DNA of 64,000 nt from Tritrichomonas musculus. Lineage: Eukaryota; Parabasalia; Tritrichomonadida; Tritrichomonadidae. Where the stretch lies: contig JAPFFF010000010.1 of the NCBI GenBank assembly GCA_039105265.1, positions 186,001 through 250,000 on the forward strand. Reading direction: 5' to 3'. Shown here one piece after another: positions 1 to 12,838 of the stretch (the stretch's first letter is position 1; every line of letters begins with the position of its first letter). The position numbers were made by a program, and so were the translations under genes. Under the pieces are notes generated by a model. That model had not been told where the DNA came from. It ran no database searches and saw only the letters and a list, made by a program, of their open reading frames with translations.

Positions 1-524
1 AAACGATTTCGAAATTAAGTAAAATCAGTAAAAATTAAAGCTTAATCTCAATTATTCTTATTCTAACATTTCTCACAAATGAACAGAGTTAAATAAAACA
101 CAAATCTCAAACACTTTTGTAAGATAATTAAAAACGATTTCGAAATTAAGTAAAATCAGTAAAAATTAAAGCTTAATCTCAGTTATTCTTATTCAAACGT
201 TTCTCACAAGTGAACAGAGTTAAATAAAACACAAATCTCAAACACTTTTGTAAGATAATTAAAAACGATTTCGAAATTAAGTAAAATCAGTAAAAATTAA
301 AGCTTAATCTCAGTTATTCTTAATCTAACATTTCTCACAAGTGAACAGAGTTAAATAAAACACAAATCTCAAACACTTTTGTAAGATAATTATAAACGAT
401 TTCGAAATTAAGTAAAATCAGTAAAAATTAAAGCTTAATCTCAATTATTCTTATTCAAACGTTTCTCACAAGTGAACAGAGTTAAATAAAACACAAATCT
501 CAAACACTTTTGTAAGATAATTAT
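1..524 (+). repeat. M1-M4, left end of window
   Basis: Four monomers of classes a2A, g1G, g3G and t:a1G. M2-M4, with the following M5 and M6 (t:a2A, g1A-H), match M106-M110 at 13756-14410 in order. The array clearly continues leftwards: the window edge falls on a monomer boundary only by chance of the phase chosen, and M1 shows no private change that would mark an array edge. Confidence 0.8.
132..262 (+). repeat. Representative monomer (M2, class g1G) and its internal landmarks
   Basis: This monomer is close to the commonest form and serves as a map of the unit. Positions 6-15 are the perfect palindrome ATTTCGAAAT (containing TTCGAA). Positions 38-43 are AAGCTT, positions 64-71 the palindrome AAACGTTT, and 92-97 AATAAA. 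A-tracts lie at 130 to 3 of the next unit (AAAAA), 21-24, 30-34 and 95-98, with TTTT at 115-118. Short words recur inside the unit: AATCTCA at 44-50 and 103-109, AAACG at 1-5 and 64-68. That could be a faint trace of an older unit of about 60-65 bp, but the rest of the two halves does not align and I do not rely on it. Variable sites concentrate in 28-82; 83-129 varies only at 101 and 119. The HindIII-type site is lost in the GCGC and TCGC variants. Confidence 0.9.
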
Positions 525-1572
525 AAACGATTTCGAAATTAAGTAAAATCAGTAAAAATTAAAGCTTAATCTCAATTATTCTTATTCTAACATTTCTCAC
601 AAATGAACAGAGTTAAATAAAACACAAATCTCAAACACTTTTGTAAGATAATTAAAAACGATTTCGAAATTAAGTAAAATCAGTAAAAATTAAAGCTTAA
701 TCTCAGTTATTCTTATTCAAACGTTTCTCACAAATGAACAGAGTTAAATAAAACACAAATCTCAAACACTTTTATAAGATAATTAAAAACGATTTCGAAA
801 TTAAGTAAAATCAGTAAAAATTAAAGCTTAATCTCAGTTATTCTTATTCAAACGTTTCTCACAAATGAACAGAGTTAAATAAAACACAAATCTCAAACAC
901 TTTTGTAAGATAATTAAAAACGATTTCGAAATTAAGTAAAATCAGTAAAAATTAAAGCTTAATCTCAGTTATTCTTATTCAAACGTTTCTCACAAATGAA
1001 CAGAGTTAAATAAAACACAAATCTCAAACACTTTTGTAAGATAATTATAAACGATTTCGAAATTAAGTAAAATCAGTAAAAATTAAAGCTTAATCTCAGT
1101 TATTCTTAATCTAACATTTCTCACAAATGAACAGAGTTAAATAAAACACAAATCTCAAACACTTTTGTAAGATAATTAAAAACGATTTCGAAATTAAGTA
1201 AAATCAGTAAAAATTAAAGCTTAATCTCAGTTATTCTTAATCTAACATTTCTCACAAATGAACAGAGTTAAATAAAACACAAATCTCAAACACTTTTGTA
1301 AGATAATTAAAAACGATTTCGAAATTAAGTAAAATCAGTAAAAATTAAAGCTTAATCTCAGTTATTCTTATTCAAACGTTTCTCACAAATGAACAGAGTT
1401 AAATAAAACACAAATCTCAAACACTTTTGTAAGATAATTAAAAACGATTTCGAAATTAAGTAAAATCAGTAAAAATTAAAGCTTAATCTCAATTATTCTT
1501 AATCTAACATTTCTCACAAATGAACAGAGTTAAATAAAACACAAATCTCAAACACTTTTGTAAGATAATTAA

Positions 1573-1703
1573 AAACGATTTCGAAATTAAGTAAAATCAG
1601 TAAAAATTAAAGCGCAATATCAATTATTCTTATTCAAACGTTTCTCACAAATGAACAGAGTTAAATAAAACACAAATCTCAAACACTTTTGTAAGATAAT
1701 TAA
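1573..1703 (+). repeat. Representative GCGC-type monomer (M13, class Ca1A)
   Basis: The block GCGCAATATC at 40-49 (G42, C43 and A47 linked) replaces GCTTAATCTC, always with A51. About 31 such monomers with G28 and 17 with A28 (class BCa1G, first at 2752) were counted by eye. The G28 kind is usually preceded by an a3A or a2A monomer, the A28 kind by g1A or g3A. That makes them two separate sublineages with fixed neighbours. They lose AAGCTT and gain GCGC, so two enzymes would cut complementary sets of monomers. Confidence 0.85.
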
Positions 1704-2751
1704 AAACGATTTCGAAATTAAGTAAAATCAGTAAAAATTAAAGCTTAATCTCAATTATTCTTAATCTAACATTTCTCACAAATGAACAGAGTTAAATAAA
1801 ACACAAATCTCAAACACTTTTGTAAGATAATTAAAAACGATTTCGAAATTAAGTAAAATCAGTAAAAATTAAAGCTTAATCTCAATTATTCTTAATCTAA
1901 CATTTCTCACAAATGAACAGAGTTAAATAAAACACAAATCTCAAACACTTTTGTAAGATAATTAAAAACGATTTCGAAATTAAGTAAAATCAGTAAAAAT
2001 TAAAGCTTAATCTCAATTATTCTTAATCTAACATTTCTCACAAATGAACAGAGTTAAATAAAACACAAATCTCAAACACTTTTGTAAGATAATTAAAAAC
2101 GATTTCGAAATTAAGTAAAATCAGTAAAAATTAAAGCTTAATCTCAATTATTCTTAATCTAACGTTTCTCACAAGTGAACAGAGTTAAATAAAACACAAA
2201 TCTCAAACACTTTTGTAAGATAATTAAAAACGATTTCGAAATTAAGTAAAATCAGTAAAAATTAAAGCTTAATCTCAATTATTCTTAATCTAACATTTCT
2301 CACAAATGAACAGAGTTAAATAAAACACAAATCTCAAACACTTTTGTAAGATAATTATAAACGATTTCGAAATTAAGTAAAATCAGTAAAAATTAAAGCT
2401 TAATCTCAATTATTCCTATTCAAACGTTTCTCACAAATGAACAGAGTTAAATAAAACACAAATCTCAAACACTTTTGTAAGATAATTAAAAACGATTTCG
2501 AAATTAAGTAAAATCAGTAAAAATTAAAGCTTAATCTCAGTTATTCTTATTCAAACGTTTCTCACAAGTGAACAGAGTTAAATAAAACACAAATCTCAAA
2601 CACTTTTGTAAGATAATTAAAAACGATTTCGAAATTAAGTAAAATCAGTAAAAATTAAAGCTTAATCTCAGTTATTCTTATTCAAACGTTTCTCACAAAT
2701 GAACAGAGTTAAATAAAACACAAATCTCAAACACTTTTGTAAGATAATTAA

Positions 2752-2882
2752 AAACGATTTCGAAATTAAGTAAAATCAATAAAAATTAAAGCGCAATATC
2801 AATTATTCTTATTCAAACGTTTCTCACAAGTGAACAGAGTTAAATAAAACACAAATCTCAAACACTTTTGTAAGATAATTAT
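2752..2882 (+). repeat. Representative BCa1G monomer (M22)
   Basis: A28 with GCGCAATATC and G79. It recurs at 6420, 10874, 16114, 20830, 24891, 31048, 33144, 37205, 43886, 46506, 50567, 52008, 53580, 55152, 56724 and 60654. The spacing is irregular, so it marks several overlapping higher-order repeats and not a single fixed period. It is usually the fourth monomer of the core module. Confidence 0.83.
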
Positions 2883-3668
2883 AAACGATTTCGAAATTAA
2901 GTAAAATCAGTAAAAATTAAAGCTTAATCTCAGTTATTCTTATTCTAACATTTCTCACAAATGAACAGAGTTAAATAAAACACAAATCTCAAACACTTTT
3001 GTAAGATAATTAAAAACGATTTCGAAATTAAGTAAAATCAGTAAAAATTAAAGCTTAATCTCAGTTATTCTTATTCAAACGTTTCTCACAAATGAACAGA
3101 GTTAAATAAAACACAAATCTCAAACACTTTTGTAAGATAATTAAAAACGATTTCGAAATTAAGTAAAATCAGTAAAAATTAAAGCTTAATCTCAGTTATT
3201 CTTAATCTAACATTTCTCACAAATGAACAGAGTTAAATAAAACACAAATCTCAAACACTTTTGTAAGATAATTAAAAACGATTTCGAAATTAAGTAAAAT
3301 CAGTAAAAATTAAAGCTTAATCTCAATTATTCTTATTCTAACATTTCTCACAAATGAACAGAGTTAAATAAAACATAAATCTCAAACACTTTTGTAAGAT
3401 AATTATAAACGATTTCGAAATTAAGTAAAATCAGTAAAAATTAAAGCTTAATCTCAGTTATTCTTATTCAAACGTTTCTCACAAATGAACAGAGTTAAAT
3501 AAAACACAAATCTCAAACACTTTTGTAAGATAATTAAAAACGATTTCGAAATTAAGTAAAATCAGTAAAAATTAAAGCTTAATCTCAGTTATTCTTATTC
3601 AAACGTTTCTCACAAATGAACAGAGTTAAATAAAACACAAATCTCAAACACTTTTGTAAGATAATTAA

Positions 3669-4454
3669 AAACGATTTCGAAATTAAGTAAAATCAGTAAA
3701 AATTAAAGCTTAATCTCAGTTATTCTTAATCTAACATTTCTCACAAGTGAACAGAGTTAAATAAAACACAAATCTCAAACACTTTTGTAAGATAATTATA
3801 AACGATTTCGAAATTAAGTAAAATCAGTAAAAATTAAAGCTTAATCTCAATTATTCTTATTCAAACGTTTCTCACAAGTGAACAGAGTTAAATAAAACAC
3901 AAATCTCAAACACTTTTGTAAGATAATTATAAACGATTTCGAAATTAAGTAAAATCAGTAAAAATTAAAGCTTAATCTCAATTATTCTTATTCAAACGTT
4001 TCTCACAAATGAACAGAGTTAAATAAAACACAAATCTCAAACACTTTTGTAAGATAATTAAAAACGATTTCGAAATTAAGTAAAATCAGTAAAAATTAAA
4101 GCTTAATCTCAGTTATTCTTATTCAAACGTTTCTCACAAGTGAACAGAGTTAAATAAAACACAAATCTCAAACACTTTTGTAAGATAATTAAAAACGATT
4201 TCGAAATTAAGTAAAATCAGTAAAAATTAAAGCTTAATCTCAGTTATTCTTATTCAAACGTTTCTCACAAGTGAACAGAGTTAAATAAAACACAAATCTC
4301 AAACACTTTTGTAAGATAATTAAAAACGATTTCGAAATTAAGTAAAATCAGTAAAAATTAAAGCTTAATCTCAGTTATTCTTAATCTAACATTTCTCACA
4401 AGTGAACAGAGTTAAATAAAACACAAATCTCAAACACTTTTGTAAGATAATTAT
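3669..4454 (+). repeat. Six-monomer block M29-M34, near-copy of 13232-14017
   Basis: The classes are g3G, t:a1G, t:a1A, g1G, g1G, g3G. The same order occurs at M102-M107, differing only in the base before the first monomer. In the other copy a t:a1G monomer (M108, 14018-14148) follows before the t:a2A monomer; here M34 is followed directly by t:a2A (M35). Relative to that copy, exactly one monomer is missing at 4454/4455. Confidence 0.78.
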
Positions 4455-7400
4455 AAACGATTTCGAAATTAAGTAAAATCAGTAAAAATTAAAGCTTAAT
4501 CTCAATTATTCTTATTCTAACATTTCTCACAAATGAACAGAGTTAAATAAAACACAAATCTCAAACACTTTTGTAAGATAATTAAAAACGATTTCGAAAT
4601 TAAGTAAAATCAGTAAAAATTAAAGCTTAATCTCAGTTATTCTTATTCAAACGTTTCTCACAAATGAACAGAGTTAAATAAAACACAAATCTCAAACACT
4701 TTTATAAGATAATTAAAAACGATTTCGAAATTAAGTAAAATCAGTAAAAATTAAAGCTTAATCTCAGTTATTCTTATTCAAACGTTTCTCACAAATGAAC
4801 AGAGTTAAATAAAACACAAATCTCAAACACTTTTGTAAGATAATTAAAAACGATTTCGAAATTAAGTAAAATCAGTAAAAATTAAAGCTTAATCTCAGTT
4901 ATTCTTATTCAAACGTTTCTCACAAATGAACAGAGTTAAATAAAACACAAATCTCAAACACTTTTGTAAGATAATTATAAACGATTTCGAAATTAAGTAA
5001 AATCAGTAAAAATTAAAGCTTAATCTCAGTTATTCTTAATCTAACATTTCTCACAAATGAACAGAGTTAAATAAAACACAAATCTCAAACACTTTTGTAA
5101 GATAATTAAAAACGATTTCGAAATTAAGTAAAATCAGTAAAAATTAAAGCTTAATCTCAGTTATTCTTAATCTAACATTTCTCACAAATGAACAGAGTTA
5201 AATAAAACACAAATCTCAAACACTTTTGTAAGATAATTAAAAACGATTTCGAAATTAAGTAAAATCAGTAAAAATTAAAGCTTAATCTCAGTTATTCTTA
5301 TTCAAACGTTTCTCACAAATGAACAGAGTTAAATAAAACACAAATCTCAAACACTTTTGTAAGATAATTAAAAACGATTTCGAAATTAAGTAAAATCAGT
5401 AAAAATTAAAGCTTAATCTCAATTATTCTTAATCTAACATTTCTCACAAATGAACAGAGTTAAATAAAACACAAATCTCAAACACTTTTGTAAGATAATT
5501 AAAAACGATTTCGAAATTAAGTAAAATCAGTAAAAATTAAAGCGCAATATCAATTATTCTTATTCAAACGTTTCTCACAAATGAACAGAGTTAAATAAAA
5601 CACAAATCTCAAACACTTTTGTAAGATAATTAAAAACGATTTCGAAATTAAGTAAAATCAGTAAAAATTAAAGCTTAATCTCAATTATTCTTAATCTAAC
5701 ATTTCTCACAAATGAACAGAGTTAAATAAAACACAAATCTCAAACACTTTTGTAAGATAATTAAAAACGATTTCGAAATTAAGTAAAATCAGTAAAAATT
5801 AAAGCTTAATCTCAATTATTCTTAATCTAACGTTTCTCACAAGTGAACAGAGTTAAATAAAACACAAATCTCAAACACTTTTGTAAGATAATTAAAAACG
5901 ATTTCGAAATTAAGTAAAATCAGTAAAAATTAAAGCTTAATCTCAATTATTCTTAATCTAACATTTCTCACAAATGAACAGAGTTAAATAAAACACAAAT
6001 CTCAAACACTTTTGTAAGATAATTATAAACGATTTCGAAATTAAGTAAAATCAGTAAAAATTAAAGCTTAATCTCAATTATTCCTATTCAAACGTTTCTC
6101 ACAAATGAACAGAGTTAAATAAAACACAAATCTCAAACACTTTTGTAAGATAATTAAAAACGATTTCGAAATTAAGTAAAATCAGTAAAAATTAAAGCTT
6201 AATCTCAGTTATTCTTATTCAAACGTTTCTCACAAGTGAACAGAGTTAAATAAAACACAAATCTCAAACACTTTTGTAAGATAATTAAAAACGATTTCGA
6301 AATTAAGTAAAATCAGTAAAAATTAAAGCTTAATCTCAGTTATTCTTATTCAAACGTTTCTCACAAATGAACAGAGTTAAATAAAACACAAATCTCAAAC
6401 ACTTTTGTAAGATAATTAAAAACGATTTCGAAATTAAGTAAAATCAATAAAAATTAAAGCGCAATATCAATTATTCTTATTCAAACGTTTCTCACAAGTG
6501 AACAGAGTTAAATAAAACACAAATCTCAAACACTTTTGTAAGATAATTATAAACGATTTCGAAATTAAGTAAAATCAGTAAAAATTAAAGCTTAATCTCA
6601 GTTATTCTTAATCTAACATTTCTCACAAATGAACAGAGTTAAATAAAACACAAATCTCAAACACTTTTGTAAGATAATTAAAAACGATTTCGAAATTAAG
6701 TAAAATCAGTAAAAATTAAAGCTTAATCTCAGTTATTCTTATTCAAACGTTTCTCACAAATGAACAGAGTTAAATAAAACACAAATCTCAAACACTTTTG
6801 TAAGATAATTAAAAACGATTTCGAAATTAAGTAAAATCAGTAAAAATTAAAGCTTAATCTCAGTTATTCTTAATCTAACATTTCTCACAAATGAACAGAG
6901 TTAAATAAAACACAAATCTCAAACACTTTTGTAAGATAATTAAAAACGATTTCGAAATTAAGTAAAATCAGTAAAAATTAAAGCTTAATCTCAATTATTC
7001 TTATTCTAACATTTCTCACAAATGAACAGAGTTAAATAAAACATAAATCTCAAACACTTTTGTAAGATAATTATAAACGATTTCGAAATTAAGTAAAATC
7101 AGTAAAAATTAAAGCTTAATCTCAGTTATTCTTATTCAAACGTTTCTCACAAATGAACAGAGTTAAATAAAACACAAATCTCAAACACTTTTGTAAGATA
7201 ATTAAAAACGATTTCGAAATTAAGTAAAATCAGTAAAAATTAAAGCTTAATCTCAGTTATTCTTATTCAAACGTTTCTCACAAATGAACAGAGTTAAATA
7301 AAACACAAATCTCAAACACTTTTGTAAGATAATTAAAAACGATTTCGAAATTAAGTAAAATCAGTAAAAATTAAAGCTTAATCTCAATTATTCTTAATCT

Positions 7401-10087
7401 AACATTTCTCACAAATGAACAGAGTTAAATAAAACACAAATCTCAAACACTTTTGTAAGATAATTAAAAACGATTTCGAAATTAAGTAAAATCAGTAAAA
7501 ATTAAAGCGCAATATCAATTATTCTTATTCAAACGTTTCTCACAAATGAACAGAGTTAAATAAAACACAAATCTCAAACACTTTTGTAAGATAATTAAAA
7601 ACGATTTCGAAATTAAGTAAAATCAATAAAGATTAAATCGCAATATCAATTATTCTTATTCAAACGTTTCTCACAAGTGAACAGAGTTAAATAAAACACA
7701 AATCTCAAACACTTTTGTAAGATAATTAAAAACGATTTCGAAATTAAGTAAAATCAGTAAAAATTAAAGCTTAATCTCAGTTATTCTTAATCTAACATTT
7801 CTCACAAATGAACAGAGTTAAATAAAACACAAATCTCAAACACTTTTGTAAGATAATTATAAACGATTTCGAAATTAAGTAAAATCAGTAAAAATTAAAG
7901 CTTAATCTCAGTTATTCTTAATCTAACATTTCTCACAAATGAACAGAGTTAAATAAAACACAAATCTCAAACACTTTTGTAAGATAATTATAAACGATTT
8001 CGAAATTAAGTAAAATCAGTAAAAATTAAAGCTTAATCTCAATTATTCCTATTCAAACGTTTCTCACAAATGAACAGAGTTAAATAAAACACAAATCTCA
8101 AACACTTTTGTAAGATAATTAAAAACGATTTCGAAATTAAGTAAAATCAGTAAAAATTAAAGCTTAATCTCAGTTATTCTTATTCAAACGTTTCTCACAA
8201 GTGAACAGAGTTAAATAAAACACAAATCTCAAACACTTTTGTAAGATAATTAAAAACGATTTCGAAATTAAGTAAAATCAGTAAAAATTAAAGCTTAATC
8301 TCAGTTATTCTTAATCTAACATTTCTCACAAATGAACAGAGTTAAATAAAACACAAATCTCAAACACTTTTGTAAGATAATTAAAAACGATTTCGAAATT
8401 AAGTAAAATCAGTAAAAATTAAAGCTTAATCTCAGTTATTCTTATTCAAACGTTTCTCACAAGTGAACAGAGTTAAATAAAACACAAATCTCAAACACTT
8501 TTGTAAGATAATTAAAAACGATTTCGAAATTAAGTAAAATCAGTAAAAATTAAAGCTTAATCTCAGTTATTCTTATTCAAACGTTTCTCACAAGTGAACA
8601 GAGTTAAATAAAACATAAATCTCAAACACTTTTGTAAGATAATTGAAAACGATTTCGAAATTAAGTAAAATCAGTAAAAATTAAAGCTTAATCTCAGTTA
8701 TTCTTATTCAAACGTTTCTCACAAATGAACAGAGTTAAATAAAACACAAATCTCAAACACTTTTGTAAGATAATTAAAAACGATTTCGAAATTAAGTAAA
8801 ATCAGTAAAAATTAAAGCTTAATCTCAGTTATTCTTATTCAAACGTTTCTCACAAATGAACAGAGTTAAATAAAACACAAATCTCAAACACTTTTGTAAG
8901 ATAATTAAAAACGATTTCGAAATTAAGTAAAATCAGTAAAAATTAAAGCTTAATCTCAGTTATTCTTATTCAAACGTTTCTCACAAATGAACAGAGTTAA
9001 ATAAAACACAAATCTCAAACACTTTTGTAAGATAATTAAAAACGATTTCGAAATTAAGTAAAATCAGTAAAAATTAAAGCTTAATCTCAGTTATTCTTAA
9101 TCTAACATTTCTCACAAATGAACAGAGTTAAATAAAACACAAATCTCAAACACTTTTGTAAGATAATTAAAAACGATTTCGAAATTAAGTAAAATCAGTA
9201 AAAATTAAAGCTTAATCTCAGTTATTCTTAATCTAACATTTCTCACAAATGAACAGAGTTAAATAAAACACAAATCTCAAACACTTTTATAAGATAATTA
9301 TAAACGATTTCGAAATTAAGTAAAATCAATAAAAATTAAAGCTTAATCTCAGTTATTCTTAATCTAACATTTCTCACAAATGAACAGAGTTAAATAAAAC
9401 ACAAATCTCAAACACTTTTGTAAGATAATTAAAAACGATTTCGAAATTAAGTAAAATCAGTAAAAATTAAAGCTTAATCTCAGTTATTCTTAATCTAACA
9501 TTTCTCACAAATGAACAGAGTTAAATAAAACACAAATCTCAAACACTTTTGTAAGATAATTAAAAACGATTTCGAAATTAAGTAAAATCAGTAAAAATTA
9601 AAGCTTAATCTCAGTTATTCTTATTCAAACGTTTCTCACAAATGAACAGAGTTAAATAAAACACAAATCTCAAACACTTTTATAAGATAATTAAAAACGA
9701 TTTCGAAATTAAGTAAAATCAGTAAAAATTAAAGCTTAATCTCAGTTATTCTTATTCAAACGTTTCTCACAAATGAACAGAGTTAAATAAAACACAAATC
9801 TCAAACACTTTTGTAAGATAATTAAAAACGATTTCGAAATTAAGTAAAATCAGTAAAAATTAAAGCTTAATCTCAGTTATTCTTATTCAAACGTTTCTCA
9901 CAAATGAACAGAGTTAAATAAAACACAAATCTCAAACACTTTTGTAAGATAATTAAAAACGATTTCGAAATTAAGTAAAATCAGTAAAAATTAAAGCTTA
10001 ATCTCAATTATTCTTATTCAAACGTTTCTCACAAATGAACAGAGTTAAATAAAACACAAATCTCAAACACTTTTGTAAGATAATTAA
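4455..10087 (+). repeat. 43-monomer segment M35-M77, first copy of a 5.6-kb duplication
   Basis: The barcode of M35-M77 is repeated as M109-M151 (14149-19781) with no difference at any diagnostic site I scored. This includes rare markers: a5G (5765), B'a1G (7599), the G at 130 before 8647, the t:Bg3A monomer at 9302 and the a1A monomer at 9957. The shift is exactly 74 monomers, 9694 bp. Such identity within an otherwise mixed array means a recent segmental duplication, or an assembly duplication. The first 22 monomers also resemble M5-M28. Confidence 0.88.
7599..7729 (+). repeat. Divergent monomer M59, class B'a1G
   Basis: This monomer carries six linked substitutions: A28, G33, T40, G42, C43 and A47, giving the word ATCGCAATATC in place of the usual GCTTAATCTC stretch, followed by A51 and G79. 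It lacks AAGCTT. The type is rare in the interior (here, 17293 and 40480) but common at the right end of the window (62226, 62750, 63012, 63143, 63274). It may be an older or edge-type lineage. Confidence 0.85.
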
Positions 10088-12838
10088 AAACGATTTCGAA
10101 ATTAAGTAAAATCAGTAAAAATTAAAGCGCAATATCAATTATTCTTATTCAAACGTTTCTCACAAATGAACAGAGTTAAATAAAACACAAATCTCAAACA
10201 CTTTTGTAAGATAATTAAAAACGATTTCGAAATTAAGTAAAATCAGTAAAAATTAAAGCTTAATCTCAATTATTCTTAATCTAACATTTCTCACAAATGA
10301 ACAGAGTTAAATAAAACACAAATCTCAAACACTTTTGTAAGATAATTAAAAACGATTTCGAAATTAAGTAAAATCAGTAAAAATTAAAGCTTAATCTCAA
10401 TTATTCTTAATCTAACATTTCTCACAAATGAACAGAGTTAAATAAAACACAAATCTCAAACACTTTTGTAAGATAATTATAAACGATTTCGAAATTAAGT
10501 AAAATCAGTAAAAATTAAAGCTTAATCTCAATTATTCCTATTCAAACGTTTCTCACAAATGAACAGAGTTAAATAAAACACAAATCTCAAACACTTTTGT
10601 AAGATAATTAAAAACGATTTCGAAATTAAGTAAAATCAGTAAAAATTAAAGCTTAATCTCAGTTATTCTTATTCAAACGTTTCTCACAAGTGAACAGAGT
10701 TAAATAAAACACAAATCTCAAACACTTTTGTAAGATAATTAAAAACGATTTCGAAATTAAGTAAAATCAGTAAAAATTAAAGCTTAATCTCAGTTATTCT
10801 TATTCAAACGTTTCTCACAAATGAACAGAGTTAAATAAAACACAAATCTCAAACACTTTTGTAAGATAATTAAAAACGATTTCGAAATTAAGTAAAATCA
10901 ATAAAAATTAAAGCGCAATATCAATTATTCTTATTCAAACGTTTCTCACAAGTGAACAGAGTTAAATAAAACACAAATCTCAAACACTTTTGTAAGATAA
11001 TTATAAACGATTTCGAAATTAAGTAAAATCAGTAAAAATTAAAGCTTAATCTCAGTTATTCTTAATCTAACATTTCTCACAAATGAACAGAGTTAAATAA
11101 AACACAAATCTCAAACACTTTTGTAAGATAATTAAAAACGATTTCGAAATTAAGTAAAATCAGTAAAAATTAAAGCTTAATCTCAGTTATTCTTAATCTA
11201 ACATTTCTCACAAATGAACAGAGTTAAATAAAACACAAATCTCAAACACTTTTATAAGATAATTAAAAACGATTTCGAAATTAAGTAAAATCAGTAAAAA
11301 TTAAAGCTTAATCTCAGTTATTCTTATTCAAACGTTTCTCACAAGTGAACAGAGTTAAATAAAACATAAATCTCAAACACTTTTGTAAGATAATTAAAAA
11401 CGATTTCGAAATTAAGTAAAATCAGTAAAAATTAAAGCTTAATCTCAGTTATTCTTATTCAAACGTTTCTCACAAATGAACAGAGTTAAATAAAACACAA
11501 ATCTCAAACACTTTTGTAAGATAATTAAAAACGATTTCGAAATTAAGTAAAATCAGTAAAAATTAAAGCTTAATCTCAGTTATTCTTATTCAAACGTTTC
11601 TCACAAATGAACAGAGTTAAATAAAACACAAATCTCAAACACTTTTATAAGATAATTAAAAACGATTTCGAAATTAAGTAAAATCAGTAAAAATTAAAGC
11701 TTAATCTCAATTATTCTTAATCTAACATTTCTCACAAATGAACAGAGTTAAATAAAACACAAATCTCAAACACTTTTGTAAGATAATTAAAAACGATTTC
11801 GAAATTAAGTAAAATCAGTAAAAATTAAAGCGCAATATCAATTATTCTTATTCAAACGTTTCTCACAAATGAACAGAGTTAAATAAAACACAAATCTCAA
11901 ACACTTTTGTAAGATAATTAAAAACGATTTCGAAATTAAGTAAAATCAGTAAAAATTAAAGCTTAATCTCAGTTATTCTTAATCTAACATTTCTCACAAA
12001 TGAACAGAGTTAAATAAAACACAAATCTCAAACACTTTTGTAAGATAATTATAAACGATTTCGAAATTAAGTAAAATCAGTAAAAATTAAAGCTTAATCT
12101 CAATTATTCCTATTCAAACGTTTCTCACAAGTGAACAGAGTTAAATAAAACACAAATCTCAAACACTTTTGTAAGATAATTAAAAACGATTTCGAAATTA
12201 AGTAAAATCAGTAAAAATTAAAGCTTAATCTCAGTTATTCTTATTCAAACGTTTCTCACAAGTGAACAGAGTTAAATAAAACACAAATCTCAAACACTTT
12301 TGTAAGATAATTAAAAACGATTTCGAAATTAAGTAAAATCAGTAAAAATTAAAGCTTAATCTCAGTTATTCTTAATCTAACATTTCTCACAAGTGAACAG
12401 AGTTAAATAAAACACAAATCTCAAACACTTTTGTAAGATAATTATAAACGATTTCGAAATTAAGTAAAATCAGTAAAAATTAAAGCTTAATCTCAATTAT
12501 TCTTATTCAAACGTTTCTCACAAGTAAACAGAGTTAAATAAAACACAAATCTCAAACACTTTTGTAAGATAATTATAAACGATTTCGAAATTAAGTAAAA
12601 TCAGTAAAAATTAAAGCTTAATCTCAATTATTCTTATTCTAACATTTCTCACAAATGAACAGAGTTAAATAAAACACAAATCTCAAACACTTTTGTAAGA
12701 TAATTAAAAACGATTTCGAAATTAAGTAAAATCAGTAAAAATTAAAGCTTAATCTCAGTTATTCTTATTCAAACGTTTCTCACAAGTGAACAGAGTTAAA
12801 TAAAACACAAATCTCAAACACTTTTGTAAGATAATTAA
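10088..12838 (+). repeat. 21-monomer segment M78-M98, first copy
   Basis: M78-M98 recur as M154-M174 (20044-22794), shift 76 monomers (9956 bp). One difference was seen at scored sites: M81 has C at 58 (CCTATT) and M157 has T. The segment includes an early example of the ten-monomer core module from 10481 (t:a4A, g1G, g1A, BCa1G, t:g3A, g3A-H, g1G-T, g1A, then an H-bearing g1A, a3A) and the first K monomer at 12446. The change of shift from 74 to 76 comes from two extra monomers at 19782-20043 in the second copy. Confidence 0.85.
12446..12576 (+). repeat. Marker monomer M96, class t:a1K
   Basis: Bases 77-84 read AAGTAAAC instead of AAGTGAAC (A at 81, position 12526). I found this state in six monomers only: M96, M172 (22402), M219 (28559), M266 (34716), M368 (48078) and M445 (58165). 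Every time it lies between a g3G monomer and a t:a2A monomer, two monomers after the last of a t:a4G, g1G pair. It therefore tags one module that has been copied whole along the array. Confidence 0.88.

Larger units (their letters stand above)
525..3668 (+). repeat. 24-monomer block M5-M28, near-copy of 4455-7336
   Basis: The barcode from M5 (t:a2A, g1A-H, g1A, g1A, t:g3A, g3A, g1A, a3A, Ca1A ...) to M28 matches M35-M56 with two kinds of difference. M14-M16 are three successive a3A monomers where the other copy has one (M44). M23 is t:g2A where M51 is t:g3A. The shift is therefore 30 monomers (3930 bp) at the left and 28 (3668 bp) after the a3A run. A gain or loss of exactly two a3A monomers by unequal exchange explains this. 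The rare a5G monomer (2097-2227) sits at the same place in both copies and again at 15459. Confidence 0.85.

Noticed and set aside
1-131. CENP-B box around TTTCGAAAT
   Set aside because: The core TTCG is present, but the required downstream A and CGGG bases are not, on either strand.
132-262. 131-bp unit as a dimer of an older ~65-bp unit
   Set aside because: AAACG and AATCTCA each occur twice, but at different offsets (63 and 59), and the remaining bases of the two halves do not align convincingly by eye.
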